This document shows positions 36,566 through 48,329 of a stretch of 64,000 bases of DNA, in pieces. Location of the stretch: the NCBI GenBank assembly GCA_036250195.1, contig JAVHZZ010000003.1, positions 330,879,694 through 330,943,693 on the forward strand, written 5' to 3'. Numbering within the stretch: position 1 is the stretch's first letter; each line of letters begins with the position of its first letter. Source of the stretch: Mixophyes australis. Its lineage: Eukaryota > Chordata > Amphibia > Anura > Limnodynastidae. The translations under genes and the position numbers were made by a program. Below the pieces are notes generated by a model. That model worked only from the letters and a program-made list of their open reading frames with translations. It was not told where the DNA came from and searched no databases.

Positions 36566-36902
36566 TTTTTAATCAATATCAGACCTAAGGAGTGCCCCTC
36601 CTATACACTTCTTTTTTCTTTTTTGTTCTTTATCATATTTACCAAGTGTTTTGGGAGCACCCACAGGGAGTCCTCTTTTCTCCCAGCAAATGTATTACAT
36701 TCAATTATTAGGTCATATCATATTACTGGTGCGGTCTTAACCTTTTCTGTTTCAAATTTATCCACTTAGGTGATTCCCTCACCTTCTCATTAGACCGGCA
36801 CAGTTGTTTATTTATTTTGGGATACATCTTATTAACCCTGAAATATATCTCTTTACTACTATCCATCAGATTATTTAATTTTCTAGTTGGGATATTTTAA
36901 AC
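36566..36902 (+). other. Penelope element internal leader
   Basis: Sequence between the 5' direct repeat and the first coding block, with no domain of its own. It is CT-rich near 36600. Confidence 0.6.
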
Positions 36903-38590
36903 ATGTCCACTTTCAGCATATGTCATGATTTACACACTAGACAAGAGAAACTCCTAAACAATAAGGGAGACTTTAACTTTTCAGTTGATGTCGTGGGACA
37001 GGATTTTTTGAATAATAAATGGATTGACCATTTGAATGATCTAAAATTATTAATGTCTAAGCAAATTAAAACATATTGGAACAAGACCATGTTCGATAAT
37101 TATATACGTCATGAGATTACACCTCGGGGCCTCAGACCAAAAATACATCCTGCATTTGACCTAGCCACAGAGGAACTTAAAAAAAAGATTGGGAATGCGC
37201 TTTAACACAATGTGCAATGAAATTAATTAATATCTTGGCTAACCATGATAACATTGTTCTAGAACAACATAACAAGGAGATTTCCTTCTTGGGAGAAACT
37301 TTAAAAGAATTTGAGAACAATGACGATTTTCAAAAGGCATATGAAAAAATGAAATCAGAGCTTGATACCTTTGAACAACAAATCATCACCAAGAAAAAGA
37401 ATAAATTTGCATGTGACCAAAAAGATTACGCATCCAATCAGATCTTCAGAAGGAATACTCAAGGCACCAAAAAAATATAACATCTCTGCCTCTGAAATAG
37501 ACTCCTCAGAAGGTGATTTGTCAGCTAGCTCTCTCTCCAGTAGGGATTCCATATTCCATACATAAAGATTTTTTAGGGAGAGGCCCTATGAATCTAGAGA
37601 AAGGTGGCACAGAACCACAAAAATACAGAGGGGGGGGGGGGGGGGCAAAAAAATCGAAGAAAAGACCAGATATTCAGAACAGCTTCGAATTTCGCAGGAG
37701 TCAGAGGCGACACGAGACTTGGAGTCTAACTTTAGAATCATCAATTTATCAAATAAAATTCTTGAACCCCACCACATTAACCTTTTGAGCAAGGGTCTTT
37801 CTTTCTCACCAGCCCAGAATATGGACCGATTTGAGTGGGAGAAGGACCTAGCCCTGTTTACAAGAAAACTATTTTTGACTAAACTTTACAAATCAAAACA
37901 TACTGCAGAAGTGGACATGACAGATGCCCCAGCGGGGAACCTGTCAGCTCTTACTAAAGAATCTAATCAGACTCTTGATACTGAGGAAGATCAACAAGCT
38001 TTAGGAATCTTGGAAGACTTACTTAGTGATAATTCTTTAAATGTGGCCTCGGGAGACAATCCTAGTTTTGCTCTGAAAAAGAAATCTTTTTTTCCAGATA
38101 TTTCCCAATGTCCTCAAATTAAGGTGTATTCTGAATTAGTTTCTAAGGATCTTAATTCTCTTTTCTTTAGAACTCAAAATAACTCGTACAACAACAACCT
38201 GAGTAGCATGGAAATTAAGGCTATGAAAGAGATCAATGAATGGAAAGATATAATCATAAAACCATCTGACAAAGGTGGCAATATTGTCTTATGGCCTTAT
38301 GAAAAATATATTGCTGAGATAAAACGCTAATTGAGCGATACATCCTGCTATCAATGTCTGATTTTTAATCCCACAGCCAATTTCCAAAATATATATCAAA
38401 AAATTATAGACTCAGATTTTGTAATGACTCCCCTTTGAAAGACTGATTACAATTTTCTTGAAGTCAAAAATCCAAAGGTACCAACGATATATATGCTGCC
38501 CAAGGTACATAAAAACGAGAACAATCCATCGGGAAGGCCAATAATCTCGGGAATTGGCGGTCTCACGGAAAATGCAAGCCGTTTTGTTGA
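36903..38590 (+). pseudogene. Penelope-like protein, N-terminal region up to RT finger motifs
   Basis: 36903-37205 encodes HEITPRGLRPKIHPAFDL, a conserved Penelope N-terminal motif. A frameshift leads to 37217-37480 with ITKKKNKFACDQKDY, matching the KKxKFxRDxxDY pattern. A run of about 17 G at 37629-37645 and more frameshifts follow. 37719-38330 ends IIIKPSDKGGNIVLWPYEKY, the basic-finger motif of Penelope RTs. An in-frame TAA at about 38328 and a later TGA precede YMLPKVHKNENNPSGRPIIS and ASRFVD, where the solo LTR interrupts the gene. The ATG positions are chance, since the real start cannot be fixed. Confidence 0.85.
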
Positions 38591-39416
38591 TGTTAAGAAC
38601 TTACCTGATCCCCGTTCCGCTGCGCTGTCAGCGTGGTCTGACAGCGGTATCTGATCCGTGCAGCGCTTCTCCTGATGGCGCCGCCGCACTTCCGGGTTCT
38701 TCCTGCTGCCGATCATGTGACTCCTGGGCGGGGAATTCAAACTCCTATATCTTCTCTGCTCTGACACGCTGCCTGTGTCAGAGCAATGTGTTTCCTGTTC
38801 CTGGCTACAGTTCCTGTGTTCCTGACTCCTGTGAACCTGCTCCCTGTGTATCCCTCTATTCCTCCTACTCCTGTGTACCTACCTGGCTGTGACCTGACTA
38901 TTCTTTGGCTTATCCCTGGCACCACGAACTGGACTATCTCCTGTGTACCGACCCGGCTGTGTTACCAACTATTCTCTGGATCTCCCTCTGGCACCGTATA
39001 CCTGATACCTCTTGTGTACCGACTCGGCTGTGTTACCAACTATTCTCTGGATCTCCCTCTGGCACGTATATCTGATATCACATGTGTACCGACCCGGTCG
39101 TGCCTCTGGACCCATATCCTGCCACGCACCCATTGGCTCCGTGCATCTACCGGTTACTGTTCCAGACCTACTACGCCTGGAATTAACGGTTAGTGCCTGT
39201 ACTTGCACCGCTTTGTCCTATTGCTTGTCTGCCTGCCATCACTTAGAACTTTCTCCCTTACGTCAGTAGGCTAATCTGGGGGCCGCGACCTGCGGTTCTT
39301 CGGCAGCAAAGTCCACACTACCTTGTGGTGGTTCTTGGTGAAGACCGGAAGGCCGTTAGACTCCGCGCCCTAGGTAAGCCTGTGCTAATACTGACTAAGG
39401 CATCAAAATCGTAACA
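38591..39416 (+). mobile_element. Solo LTR, family S, copy 2 (826 bp, TSD GTTGA)
   Basis: It starts TGTTAAGAACTTACCTGATC and ends AAATCGTAACA. GTTGA is repeated exactly at 38586-38590 and 39417-39421. It carries the same 72-bp internal repeats (GTGTACCGACCCGGCTGTGT) as copy 1 on the minus strand at 24839-25663. It splits the Penelope RT between the finger motif ASRFVD and RT motif A, so it postdates that element. Confidence 0.95.
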
Positions 39417-40961
39417 GTTGACCATTATATGCGACCCTATGTAGTAAGTTTACCTTCCTACACTAGGGATACCTTTTGATGTTCTCTCTAAAATTCAAGA
39501 TATAACTGTTGGTACCAATGTAAAACTTGCTTCGTATGACGTCGAATCCTTGTATACCAACATAGAACATAAACAAGGCTTAAATGCTGTTCAATACTAT
39601 CTAAACATGGACATCAATTCAGATAGGAACGATTTCATTTTGATACTTCTGAAATTTATCCTAACTAAAAATTATTTCGTCTTTAACGAAGGGTACTACC
39701 TCCAAGTAAGAGGAACAGCTATGGGGACGGTATGCGCACCAACTTACGCCAATCTATTCCTGGGTTGGTGGGAACAGGAATATGTATTCACCGAAAGGAA
39801 TGAGGAGTTTACCAACCACGTGATAATGTGGCTGCGTTACATCGATGATATCCTGATATTATGGGATGGAGATGTTGATCACTTCCATTCCTTTACGACT
39901 GTTCTCAACACCAATGATCTCAACCTGAAACTGACATCCAAGATTAGCTCGTCCACCATAAACTTTTTGGATTTAACCATCCGAAAAACTGATGAGGGAA
40001 CCTTAATCACAGATATCTTTAGAAAAAAGACTGCCACAAACACCATCTTGCACAATAAAAGTGCACATTTTCCACTTGTCATCAAGGGCATTTCGAAAGG
40101 TGAATATCTGAGAGTAAAACGAAACTGCTCTGATATCTCCACGTACACGAGCAGAGCAGGTGAACTCACAACAAGATTAAAAAACAGAGGATACAGCAAT
40201 AAAATTCTAAGAGAAGCTCAAAAATCTGTGTCAAAACAAAGTAGGGAATTTCTTGTATATCCCATCAGAAATACAGGAATTAAAGATTCAAAGATTAGGA
40301 TGGTTGGTACCTTTTGCAACCAATGGCAGGAAATCAAAACTGTTTTCCAAAAACACTTGCACATTTTGCTTACTGATAAAGATCTAGAGAACAATCTTGA
40401 TGAAACTATCATTTTCAGTTGGAGAAGAGCCAAAAACTTAAAAGATAGATTTGTCCATAGCCATTTACAAAAGAAAATTTCGGCTGTGGAGAGACCTAAG
40501 GGTTTCTTTAAGTGTGGCATGTGTAGCACATGTCAATACATGATCCCCACCAAAACTTACCAAAATCATTTTGGTAAAACATGGCAAATAGAGGATTTTC
40601 TCAACTGTAGATCAACAGGGGTTATTTACTGTCTTTCGTGCCCCTGCCCAAAATTATACATTGGGATGACAACACGGCCCCTCAAGAAACGCATTCTGAA
40701 CACATATACAACGTTAAGAACAGTGTCAGGGACCAAGGAAATTTTAAAACTCTTACTGCGGTGGCAAAACATTTTATGCTCCCCCACAGTAGCAATCCGA
40801 AATTCATTAAAGTCTATACCATGGAAAGAATCAATATGGGGATACGAGGTGGTGATATCCAAAAAGAATTATTAAAATGGGAAACCAGAAAAATCTTCAT
40901 AATGGGCAGTCTGGTCCCAAAAGGACTAAATGATTATAACAGTTATATGGCTTTTTTGTGA
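39417..40961 (+). pseudogene. Penelope-like reverse transcriptase and GIY-YIG endonuclease
   Basis: After a one-base frameshift near 39476 the frame is open to 40875. RT motif A is YDVESLYTNI (39535 on), motif B GTAMGTVCAPTYANLF (about 39715-39762), motif C YIDD (39838-39849), followed by NFLDLTIRK. A linker has KCGMCSTCQ, a Cys cluster seen before the nuclease in Penelope proteins. The GIY-YIG domain reads GVIYCLSCPC then LYIGMTTRPLKKRI (about 40618-40695). A frameshift just after this moves the conserved SEHIYNVKNS and the C-terminus (RGGDIQKELLKWETRKIF to PKGLND) to another frame ending at 40961. The catalytic Asp pair and the GIY-YIG Tyr and Arg residues are intact. It would nick DNA and copy its RNA at the target. 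The subclade is not assigned, possibly Neptune/Poseidon-like. Confidence 0.93.
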
Positions 40962-41621
40962 ACATATTCCATATCATTCTTTAAAGCCTACCATCTTATT
41001 GCCTATAGCAGTACTATTATTCCATTATCACCCCAACTCCTGGTTTTCTGTCCTTTTCAAATGCATTGATTTCTCTTTATTTCATCTTATCCTCCTTTTT
41101 GAGAATAATTAATTTTATTATTTTTATATCTCAACTCTTAATTAGTATGTCCTTGTTGCAACAATAAAGGGTTCACCATCTCAGCCACAATATGGGACAT
41201 AGGGTTATCTTTTATGTAAGCGCTACGTAGGTTTGCTCGTTATGGGATAATTTTCCTAGCATTTGTAGCGGATAGATGACATATGTCTACCATTATATAA
41301 CAATGGTGCTTCTTTAGGGCTATGCGATCCTACTACTAACTATGAAATTGGTTCATTCATCTATTTATTTATAATCACTTTTTCCCTAGTTATTAGCGAT
41401 GCATAACTCATATTGGTTAAATTTTATGTCAATTAAGGAGCGATCCCACCTTCCAACTCCTATTGGACATCCAAGATTACGTCATCTAATACACCTACTT
41501 CTTCCACTATATAAGAGCTGTCATTTGGGTCTCCGCTGCAGCCTTGAGAAAGCTACTGAGCGAAAAGCGCGTTGGCGTTTTGCCTCACTACCACATTCTT
41601 CCAGCCAGCAGTTGCCTCCCC
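40962..41621 (+). other. Penelope element 3' non-coding region
   Basis: AT-rich sequence after the protein end. It includes CCTTGAGAAAGCTACTGAGC followed by GAAAAGCGCGTTGGC at about 41547-41582, the motif shared with 17205 and 61620. Confidence 0.6.
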
Positions 41622-42477
41622 TGATCGCTCCCCAGCTCTAGATTTAGGCAGGGCATTTCACATATACCCGTGATCATAGGGAGTCCATACCCGTTTCTCC
41701 CTAACTTATGCCTCATCACCGCTAACCGCTGAGAATAACCTTCACATTTAGGGTAATGCTATTGGGGGACCCTGACTGTTTACGGCATTCACAATTATAT
41801 CTCGGCTTGAATGTCGGCATGGCTTACGGGTATTTGTTAGACACAGTTCTCCCCGCGCATTATCACGGGGACGATACAGCAGCTACCTCCCTCTGATCGC
41901 TTCCCAGCTCAAGATTCAAGCAGGGAATTTTTTTTATATACTAGCGATCACAGGGAATTTCATACCCGTTTCTCTCCAACATATGTTTTTTACCATCGCT
42001 TATCGTTGAGAACAATTTTATATATATGGTTAAGCCTCTGGGGGAATTTGATCACTTACGGCATCCATAGCTTTATTTCAGCCTCAATTTTGGTAGGGAA
42101 AACGTAGATGTGTGTTATACACCCACGTTCACGGGTATTTGCTTGATACAGTTCTCTCCGTGTATTTTTCCGGGGTAACTATTCATCTGCTGTACAATTC
42201 TGATGATGCCATTATAATTAGTCTGCTTTTTTCATATCTGATAGATATATACAGACTTTTTTTATTAGTTCTATACATTGACATCATTGGAATCAAAATT
42301 ATAGCTGGTAACTTTTGCACTTATTAAGGTGCAATCTATATAGTAGTAGAGGCATTGCAATCTTTATTGCAATTTTAGACCACCATACACTGTCTTTGTT
42401 TATATATGTTTCTATTTTAATTATTTTGCTCTTGTCCTACCAGACTATTATTTTAATGTATACCTAATAAAATGTAG
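41622..42477 (+). repeat. Penelope 3' repeat region: two diverged 265-bp units plus 490-bp direct repeat
   Basis: A unit starting near 41622 (CTGATCGCTCCCCAGCTC) is repeated in diverged form 265 bases later (CTGATCGCTTCCCAGCTC). The second unit continues into the 490-bp direct repeat 41988-42477 shared with the 5' end. The 3' end is therefore built from at least two old tandem units, only the last of which matches the 5' repeat closely. Confidence 0.85.
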
Positions 42478-43800
42478 GGGTCTTGCAGGGGTCCCTGGTT
42501 CCTTAGGGTTACGTTATGCTCTGCCCCTCCTTGTTCAGTGTTGTTGATATCAGTTAGTGATTCCAGTACATACGAGACTACATTGCATCTTTGAGTCTGA
42601 CAGGTCCGTTAAAATTGGCTTACGCCGGCAGATGACAGACACAACAATTTCTTACTTGGATAACTGTGTTATTGTTCACATCACAAACAACACAGCATAC
42701 TTTTGTCAGGATGAGATCAGGAGACCCTAACTCTGGCTAGACATAGTCCTCCTGCCTAGTCCCTGGCCAATAAACTGGCATTGGTTCCCGTGCCCACAAC
42801 TACAAAACAGCCTTTTATTCTCCTCCCAAGCACTACTTAACCAATAAAAAAAGTAACAAACTAATTACACTTATGTGGTGCACCTGTGTGCTGTATGAGA
42901 GCTTCAGTGGGAAATTAAACCCCATCTACAGCGTGTACCTGCAGACTCTTTTTGGGATTTTACTTATTCTTAAGTAGGAAATGTGTGGCAAATAACCCTC
43001 TTTGTCAGACTGTATACATATATTCCTTGTAAAGTAAAATGTAATCATGCAGTAAATTCATGCTCAGTTTGTTGGCTCAGTACAAGGGGCAAACCTGCAG
43101 GAAAGGACCTCTTAACTCTAAAACTGTTTTTGTTTTACCTAATATAGGTAGTTTAGTGTAAACCTAAGTTTCTGCTGCAGTTAGGTTAAAATTTAAAGTT
43201 TAATATGTTACCTCCTTCCACACTTTTAGAACATATCCTAATTAAATATGGTGGTCAAAAAATGGAGATTGTGTTAAGAAACATGGCTGTTGCCGCTGCA
43301 CGCTGGGTCATTTGCCTAGCGATAGCAGCTCTCCTTGTCAGGCGGTGCTCTGATCAGCCGTTTTCTATTACTTGGAACCATGATGTTCACCGCAGCACAT
43401 CGGGCTGGTTGCCTAGCACCAGCAGTCAATGTCCTCCTCATATTATGCAGCATCTGGCCGTACATTCTAGCTGGTTGCCATGTGAGCGGTAACCAACGTC
43501 CTCTCCTTTTTTACTGACCTTCAGCAGGTTGCTAGGCAGCATCAGGAGTCTATCTGCTTTCAATTAGGTTGCAGCACTTGTGCAGCTAATTATTTCTGCA
43601 TCTGTAATCGGTTCCTCTGGCTTTATAAACCCCTTCCTGTTGCACTAGTATTGGTGATAGTTCATGTTTGATTTAGTGTATCTTGTATCCTGACCTGATT
43701 CAGCATTTCTCCCAGAATATGTAAACAGTATTGCTGTCTTCTCCTGCTCCTGACCTCGGCTTGTTAAATATATCAATATTAACCACTTCCTGCCCTGACC
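42478..43800. other. Unassigned sequence, LTR-like in part
   Basis: No protein domain read. 43500-43700 has GGTTGCTAGGCAGCATCAGG and a TATA-like CTTTATAAACCCCTTCC, features of many frog LTRs, but no ends could be fixed. Confidence 0.35.
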
Positions 43801-44106
43801 CAGGGGCGGATCTAGACTTTATGTTTAGGGAGGGCGATTTTGCATAATCACGCCCCTCCTTTGCTCTGATTGGCTGACCCGCGTTAAACCCCGCCTTCCA
43901 CCCGCGATTGGCCCCGCCCCTCCCATTGTGATTGCCGGCTAGGACCACTCTGATTGGCTGGCCCACATTTAGCCCCGCCCCCCGCTCACACTTAGCCCCG
44001 CCCCTCCCGTTTTGATCGGCGGCTGGGACCTAGCTTATTGCTGCTAGGGGGGGGGGGGGGGGGGGGGCGAATGCCCCGATCGCCCCCCCCCCTGGATCCG
44101 CCATTC
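43801..44106. mobile_element. hAT-type MITE, 306 bp, perfect 8-bp TSD CCCTGACC
   Basis: It begins CAGGGGCGGATCTAGAC and ends CTGGATCCGCCATTC; the inner part of the inverted repeat (GGCGGATC) is exact and the last bases at the right have changed. CCCTGACC is repeated exactly at 43793-43800 and 44107-44114. The interior has several CCCCGCCC words and long G and C runs (44047-44067, about 44083-44092). No coding sequence. Confidence 0.88.
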
Positions 44107-44114
44107 CCCTGACC

Positions 44115-44950
44115 CTGGTTTGTGGAATGGATTTGCATTTGCTTGTCTATCCATTTCTCAGTTTATTTGAACTGTTCTGTTACCATCTAGGTTGCTCACT
44201 GCCTCCTTCCGTGTTCTGTCCACGCCATTGGCAATAGTGTGATCAACATCTACTGTTACTCGAGCATAAGACATGGGTGCAACTGAGTACTGTGGAACAC
44301 ATCTAGTTCCTTGGAAATGGGGCTTCTATATGCAAACCTTGTGAATCGGTTCTGGTAGTTGAGGATCATATGCCATATTGCCATTAACATATTGCAGTGA
44401 TTTGAGGGACTGTGACTTCATTGTTCTTGTCTGTGTAGTTGAATCACATAAATCCGCATAGTACATTTCTTCAGAGCATTTCTTCAAGTCTGTCAGCCAT
44501 TCTTTGTCTGCTCAATTAGAGGGGAGATCTTCTCTATTATATCAATGTGATGGACATATTTGTTTAAGTATAACCACCTTGGTTATTTCAAGTATATTAT
44601 TCAGCAGCTATACACAATCTTTTGCTATATACTAATCCCTATTAAATTTAAATTGCTCTGAATTTGACACTAATGTATAGTATTAATAGTTATGGTTTTA
44701 CTCTTGTAAAACATACATTGAATTGGATGCTTTTTTATATATTATGTTTGTTGATATGACCTCAAAGTACTGTATAATTTAGATTTTATATTTGAAGATG
44801 GTTTTCAGAAGGACTTTTATACTACTATATTGCTTGTATGCAGATGGGAATGGACTACAGTGCACATTCTCTGGTGTATCAGGGTTACTATTTTATTTGC
44901 TCATAGCTGCCATTATAATCCATTTTACCCATGACACATTACCCTACACT
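44115..44950. other. Unassigned AT-rich sequence
   Basis: No gene or named repeat recognised. Confidence 0.5.
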
Positions 44951-45130
44951 TAGGGCTAGATTTACTAAGCTGCGGGTTTGAAAAAGTGGGGATGTTGCCT
45001 ATAGCAACCAATCAGATTCTAGCTATCATTTTGTAGACGGTACTAAATAAATGAAAGCTAGAATCTGATTGGTTGCTATAGGCAACATCCCCACTTTTCA
45101 AACCCGCAGCTTAGTAAATCTAGCCCCTAG
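44951..45130. mobile_element. Palindromic foldback MITE, copy 2 (180 bp)
   Basis: Same family as 9841-10019. It begins TAGGGCTAGATTTACTAAGC and ends with the reverse complement. Both arms keep GTTGCCTATAGCAACC plus AATCAG (X-box and CCAAT) intact, so this copy is less decayed than copy 1. Confidence 0.92.
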
Positions 45131-46443
45131 TCTTGTTCATCATTAGATTTTTTCACCACCCTTTTTCTGCTGTTCTTTCTTTTTGACTGCCAGAAAAGTT
45201 GATTTAAACTGTTTAATTATTGTACCAGGGGATGGAACTCCACATCGCTAGGCCCTAAAGTTTAGGTAGAAGTCTGGTCAAGCAGCTATATTTTCCTAGG
45301 CCCCCCGCTCTGCTCTGCTGGACATTTGTGGCCATTATATGCTCAGTGGGTGCAAGCGCGTGCAAAATGGGTGCATGTGCCATTCAGAAGTGGATGCTGC
45401 TCTTTTTTTTTTTAGTACAGAGCTGTAGCCTCGAGTGCAATGTGGAGGGGTGCTGGGGGTCTCCTGTTGGAGCCTCTGAGAGGTTGGGGCACAGGTACCG
45501 ACAGGCCTTTCTCATCTCCACCTTATGCACCCAATGTAGTTCATCCACTGTATGGTACCAGTCTGAAGGTACAAAATCTAAACCATGAAACTATACACTT
45601 GATGTGTGTAAATTATGTAAGGCATTCCGAGGGATGCAATTCTAAAATTTATTGTAGAAAAAAAATTAAAAAAGCATATTGTCAGCACTTTTTGGCAAAC
45701 ATGTCAAGTTCAATGTATAAACTTTTACATATATGGTATTTTTGTGAGTGTTGCATATAAGGCATATTATATTGTTTTTTTTTTTACCAGTATGAAAGAA
45801 AACCTTTATTTCTATGTGCTATTTGGTGTGGTGAGATATCCAGGTAATGATGGATTACAAACATTCTCCTCTACATAGCCAGATGTACAGCTCTGTAATC
45901 TTTAATATTGACAATGTATTTTTAGACTTTTCCGCTGCAGCTTCATAGTATTTGTTTGAATATATCATATCTAGTACTTATGAGATGTCATGATTTATTA
46001 AAGTAGCTATAAGCAAAATATTTTCCTATAAAACCAAAACCCACATCCCTCAAGAAAATCAAATTTTGTATACTGCTAGTTGTACTAGAAGTGTATGATT
46101 AGTTTTCTTCTCCCATTTTCATCAGGTGTTTAATTTATTACTTTTTACTTTACACACTTTATATAGAAAGCGCCAAATCCCAGCAGCTACAATTGTTTGT
46201 GTTTATATCCCCCCACCCCTCCCCCCCTACTCCAACCTGTGCTGGAGTTAGATGTATTGGGTCCCATTTACAGTTAGGAGCAAAGCATTCTTTGCAAAAT
46301 GTGCAGGCAGATTTAAGGTCTGGTATGGGCATGTCCTAGCTCAACTCTAAATTGCAGTCAAGTATTTGTGTGCTACATGTAAAGGCAGTCAGTATTTTCC
46401 CTGCATGCAAAAAATAAATAAATGCATCTGCACACCTGGCAAC
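45131..46443. other. Unassigned sequence
   Basis: No domain recognised. T runs lie at 45403-45414 and 45774-45785, and a C-rich stretch at 46210-46228. Confidence 0.5.
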
Positions 46444-47456
46444 TAGAGATGGGCGGGCTTGGTGTCCTGAAAACCGTGCCCACCCAAACTTAGGGGATCC
46501 GAGTACCGATTCGGCTCGGTACTTTCACGCTTTTTCGGACTCCAAAACGAGGCAAAACGTAATTGTGACGTCGGCGGATCTCGCGAGTTTTGGAATCTAT
46601 CAATACCGCCCTCCACGGCCATCTAGCGCAATTTGAGAGAGGGATACAGAAAGGGTAGGATAGAGTGTAGAGCAGTTGGGCAGGCAAACGTATAGAAGTG
46701 AAAGAGTAGGGTGGTAGCAGTGTTCAACAAAGCTCCATTGCTAATTGTCATTGGTGAAATCCAATATATACAAGTCATTACAGGTTTTTTTCTGAATTTG
46801 CACCAATATGTGTAGGGTGTTATATACACCCAAAGACAAGCGCTCCATTGCTGATTCGAAGCTCACTGATAAACTGGCTTTTTGCTGGGAATCACAATGG
46901 CTCTTTTAGTGTATTGTCTGGCACCCTGGATTGGTGTGTGATAAAAGCACGCATCCCGGATGGGTCAGCGCTCGTTGCCATGTATTTGCTATAGAATTAC
47001 CTCACTTATCCAAGAAACAGGTGGAGCGATCAAATGAACCATAACTGGGTTCATGATTCAAGGACAATTCCATCTTGCTCCATCTTTCTTTTCTGACACT
47101 GTTGTGTGCCAATGTGTCCTAGATGTGGTAGGAACTGCTGTGTGTTTGAGTCATTGCTCTGTCGCTTACCATCCAGCCAGGTCGCTGCAGTATTTGTCCA
47201 AAAGTGTATGAAAATAATATTGTGACCTGTGAGGTGGTCAAAATTAACTGCAAGTGACTTGGAATTAATGTTATTGAGGTTAATAATAATGTAGGATCAA
47301 AAAAAGAGCAAAATTATGTGATTTTTAGCAATTTTTCTAAAAAAAAAATACAGAACCAAAACACACGAGGGTGGTTTTGCCAAAACCAAAACTAAAATCA
47401 AAAAACAAAGCTAATCCAGATCCAAAATCACTTCACGGGGTCAGCGAGCATCTCTA
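46444..47456. mobile_element. hAT-type nonautonomous element, 1013 bp, perfect 8-bp TSD CTGGCAAC
   Basis: It begins TAGAGATGGGCGGGC and ends GCGAGCATCTCTA, giving a TAGAGATG inverted terminus. CTGGCAAC is exactly repeated at 46436-46443 and 47457-47464. The left 200 bases are CpG-rich (GATTCGGCTCGG, TCTCGCGAG) and the right end is A-rich. No transposase frame is present. The TAGAGATG end and 8-bp TSD support hAT. Confidence 0.9.
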
Positions 47457-47612
47457 CTGGCAACATGGTTTGTTCGGGAGCAAATGTGCTTTGTAATACA
47501 AAAACTATGTATAATGATTGAATTTTGTCTAAATTCCAATTTACCATTTACTTGATTGTAGACTCATGACTGTGGAACTATGAATGTAAAAAAAAAAAAA
47601 AAAAAAAAGCTT

Positions 47613-48196
47613 TGTCACACACCATGCTCTCAGGTTTTGTCACTTTCCACTTCGCTGCCTTTCTAAGTTGTCCCTGCGGTCCTCAGGCTCTGCTGGTTTC
47701 TGACCTCTCTGTAAGATGCTGTCAATTCTGTCTACTCCAGAGATCGCTCCAGAATCAGAGTATGGGTGTGGCCATCTTGAATTCGGTCACATGATTCCTC
47801 TCAGCCAGTCAGGTGATAACAGCCTCCATTTCAAATTCAATCCAAAACCAGTTCATAGGAGCTGCCATCTTGGATATAGTCACCTAATTCATCTCGGCAA
47901 CTCAGAGTGTTGCTTCTGCCCAGCTGACTGCAGTCTCCAATCAGGAATCGACAACAACTATAAAAGGACCTCCTGTTGTCAGTGCAACGTTGTATTTCAG
48001 ACGCCAGCCTGGTTTCCAGCAGTTTGCAGTCTTGCTATTAATATAGCTCTCCTCTGCTAGTGTAATCACCTTCTGCACCAGTCATTCACTACATGCAGAG
48101 GAACATTATCAGGCCACCCAGCTTTGTCACGTAGTCACCAGTCCAGCTCCAGAGACGCAACCCAGTCTGGGTACTGACCGATCCTCAGGTGTGACA
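47613..48196 (+). mobile_element. Candidate solo LTR, 584 bp
   Basis: It starts TGTCACACACCATGCTCTCA and ends CCTCAGGTGTGACA, so the ends form TG...CA with an inverted TGTCACAC/GTGTGACA. Flanking 5-mers are AGCTT (47608-47612) and AGTTT (48197-48201), a 4 of 5 match. CTATAAAAGG at about 47957 is a good TATA box two-thirds of the way in, where LTR promoters sit. No internal retroelement DNA. The imperfect TSD keeps this tentative. Confidence 0.6.
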
Positions 48197-48329
48197 AGTT
48201 TCTTTAACTATGACAATAGTTTACAGCATATATTTTTGGTTTTGTAATTTTTTTTTTTTCTTCTCACAAGTACCTCATACATTTCTCAGCATCATGTTTA
48301 CGGTGGGATTAGGTATTTTTATTATTACC

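Larger units (their letters stand above)
36076..42477 (+). mobile_element. Penelope-like element with direct terminal repeats, interrupted by a solo LTR
   Basis: Near-identical 490-bp direct repeats lie at 36076-36565 and 41988-42477. Between them, on the plus strand, are a decayed N-terminal domain, RT and GIY-YIG endonuclease. Terminal repeats produced by partial tandem copies are typical of Penelope-like elements. An 826-bp solo LTR (38591-39416) sits inside the RT with a 5-bp TSD. Without it the element is about 5.6 kb. No host TSD around the element was found. Several frameshifts and stops make it inactive. Confidence 0.9.
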
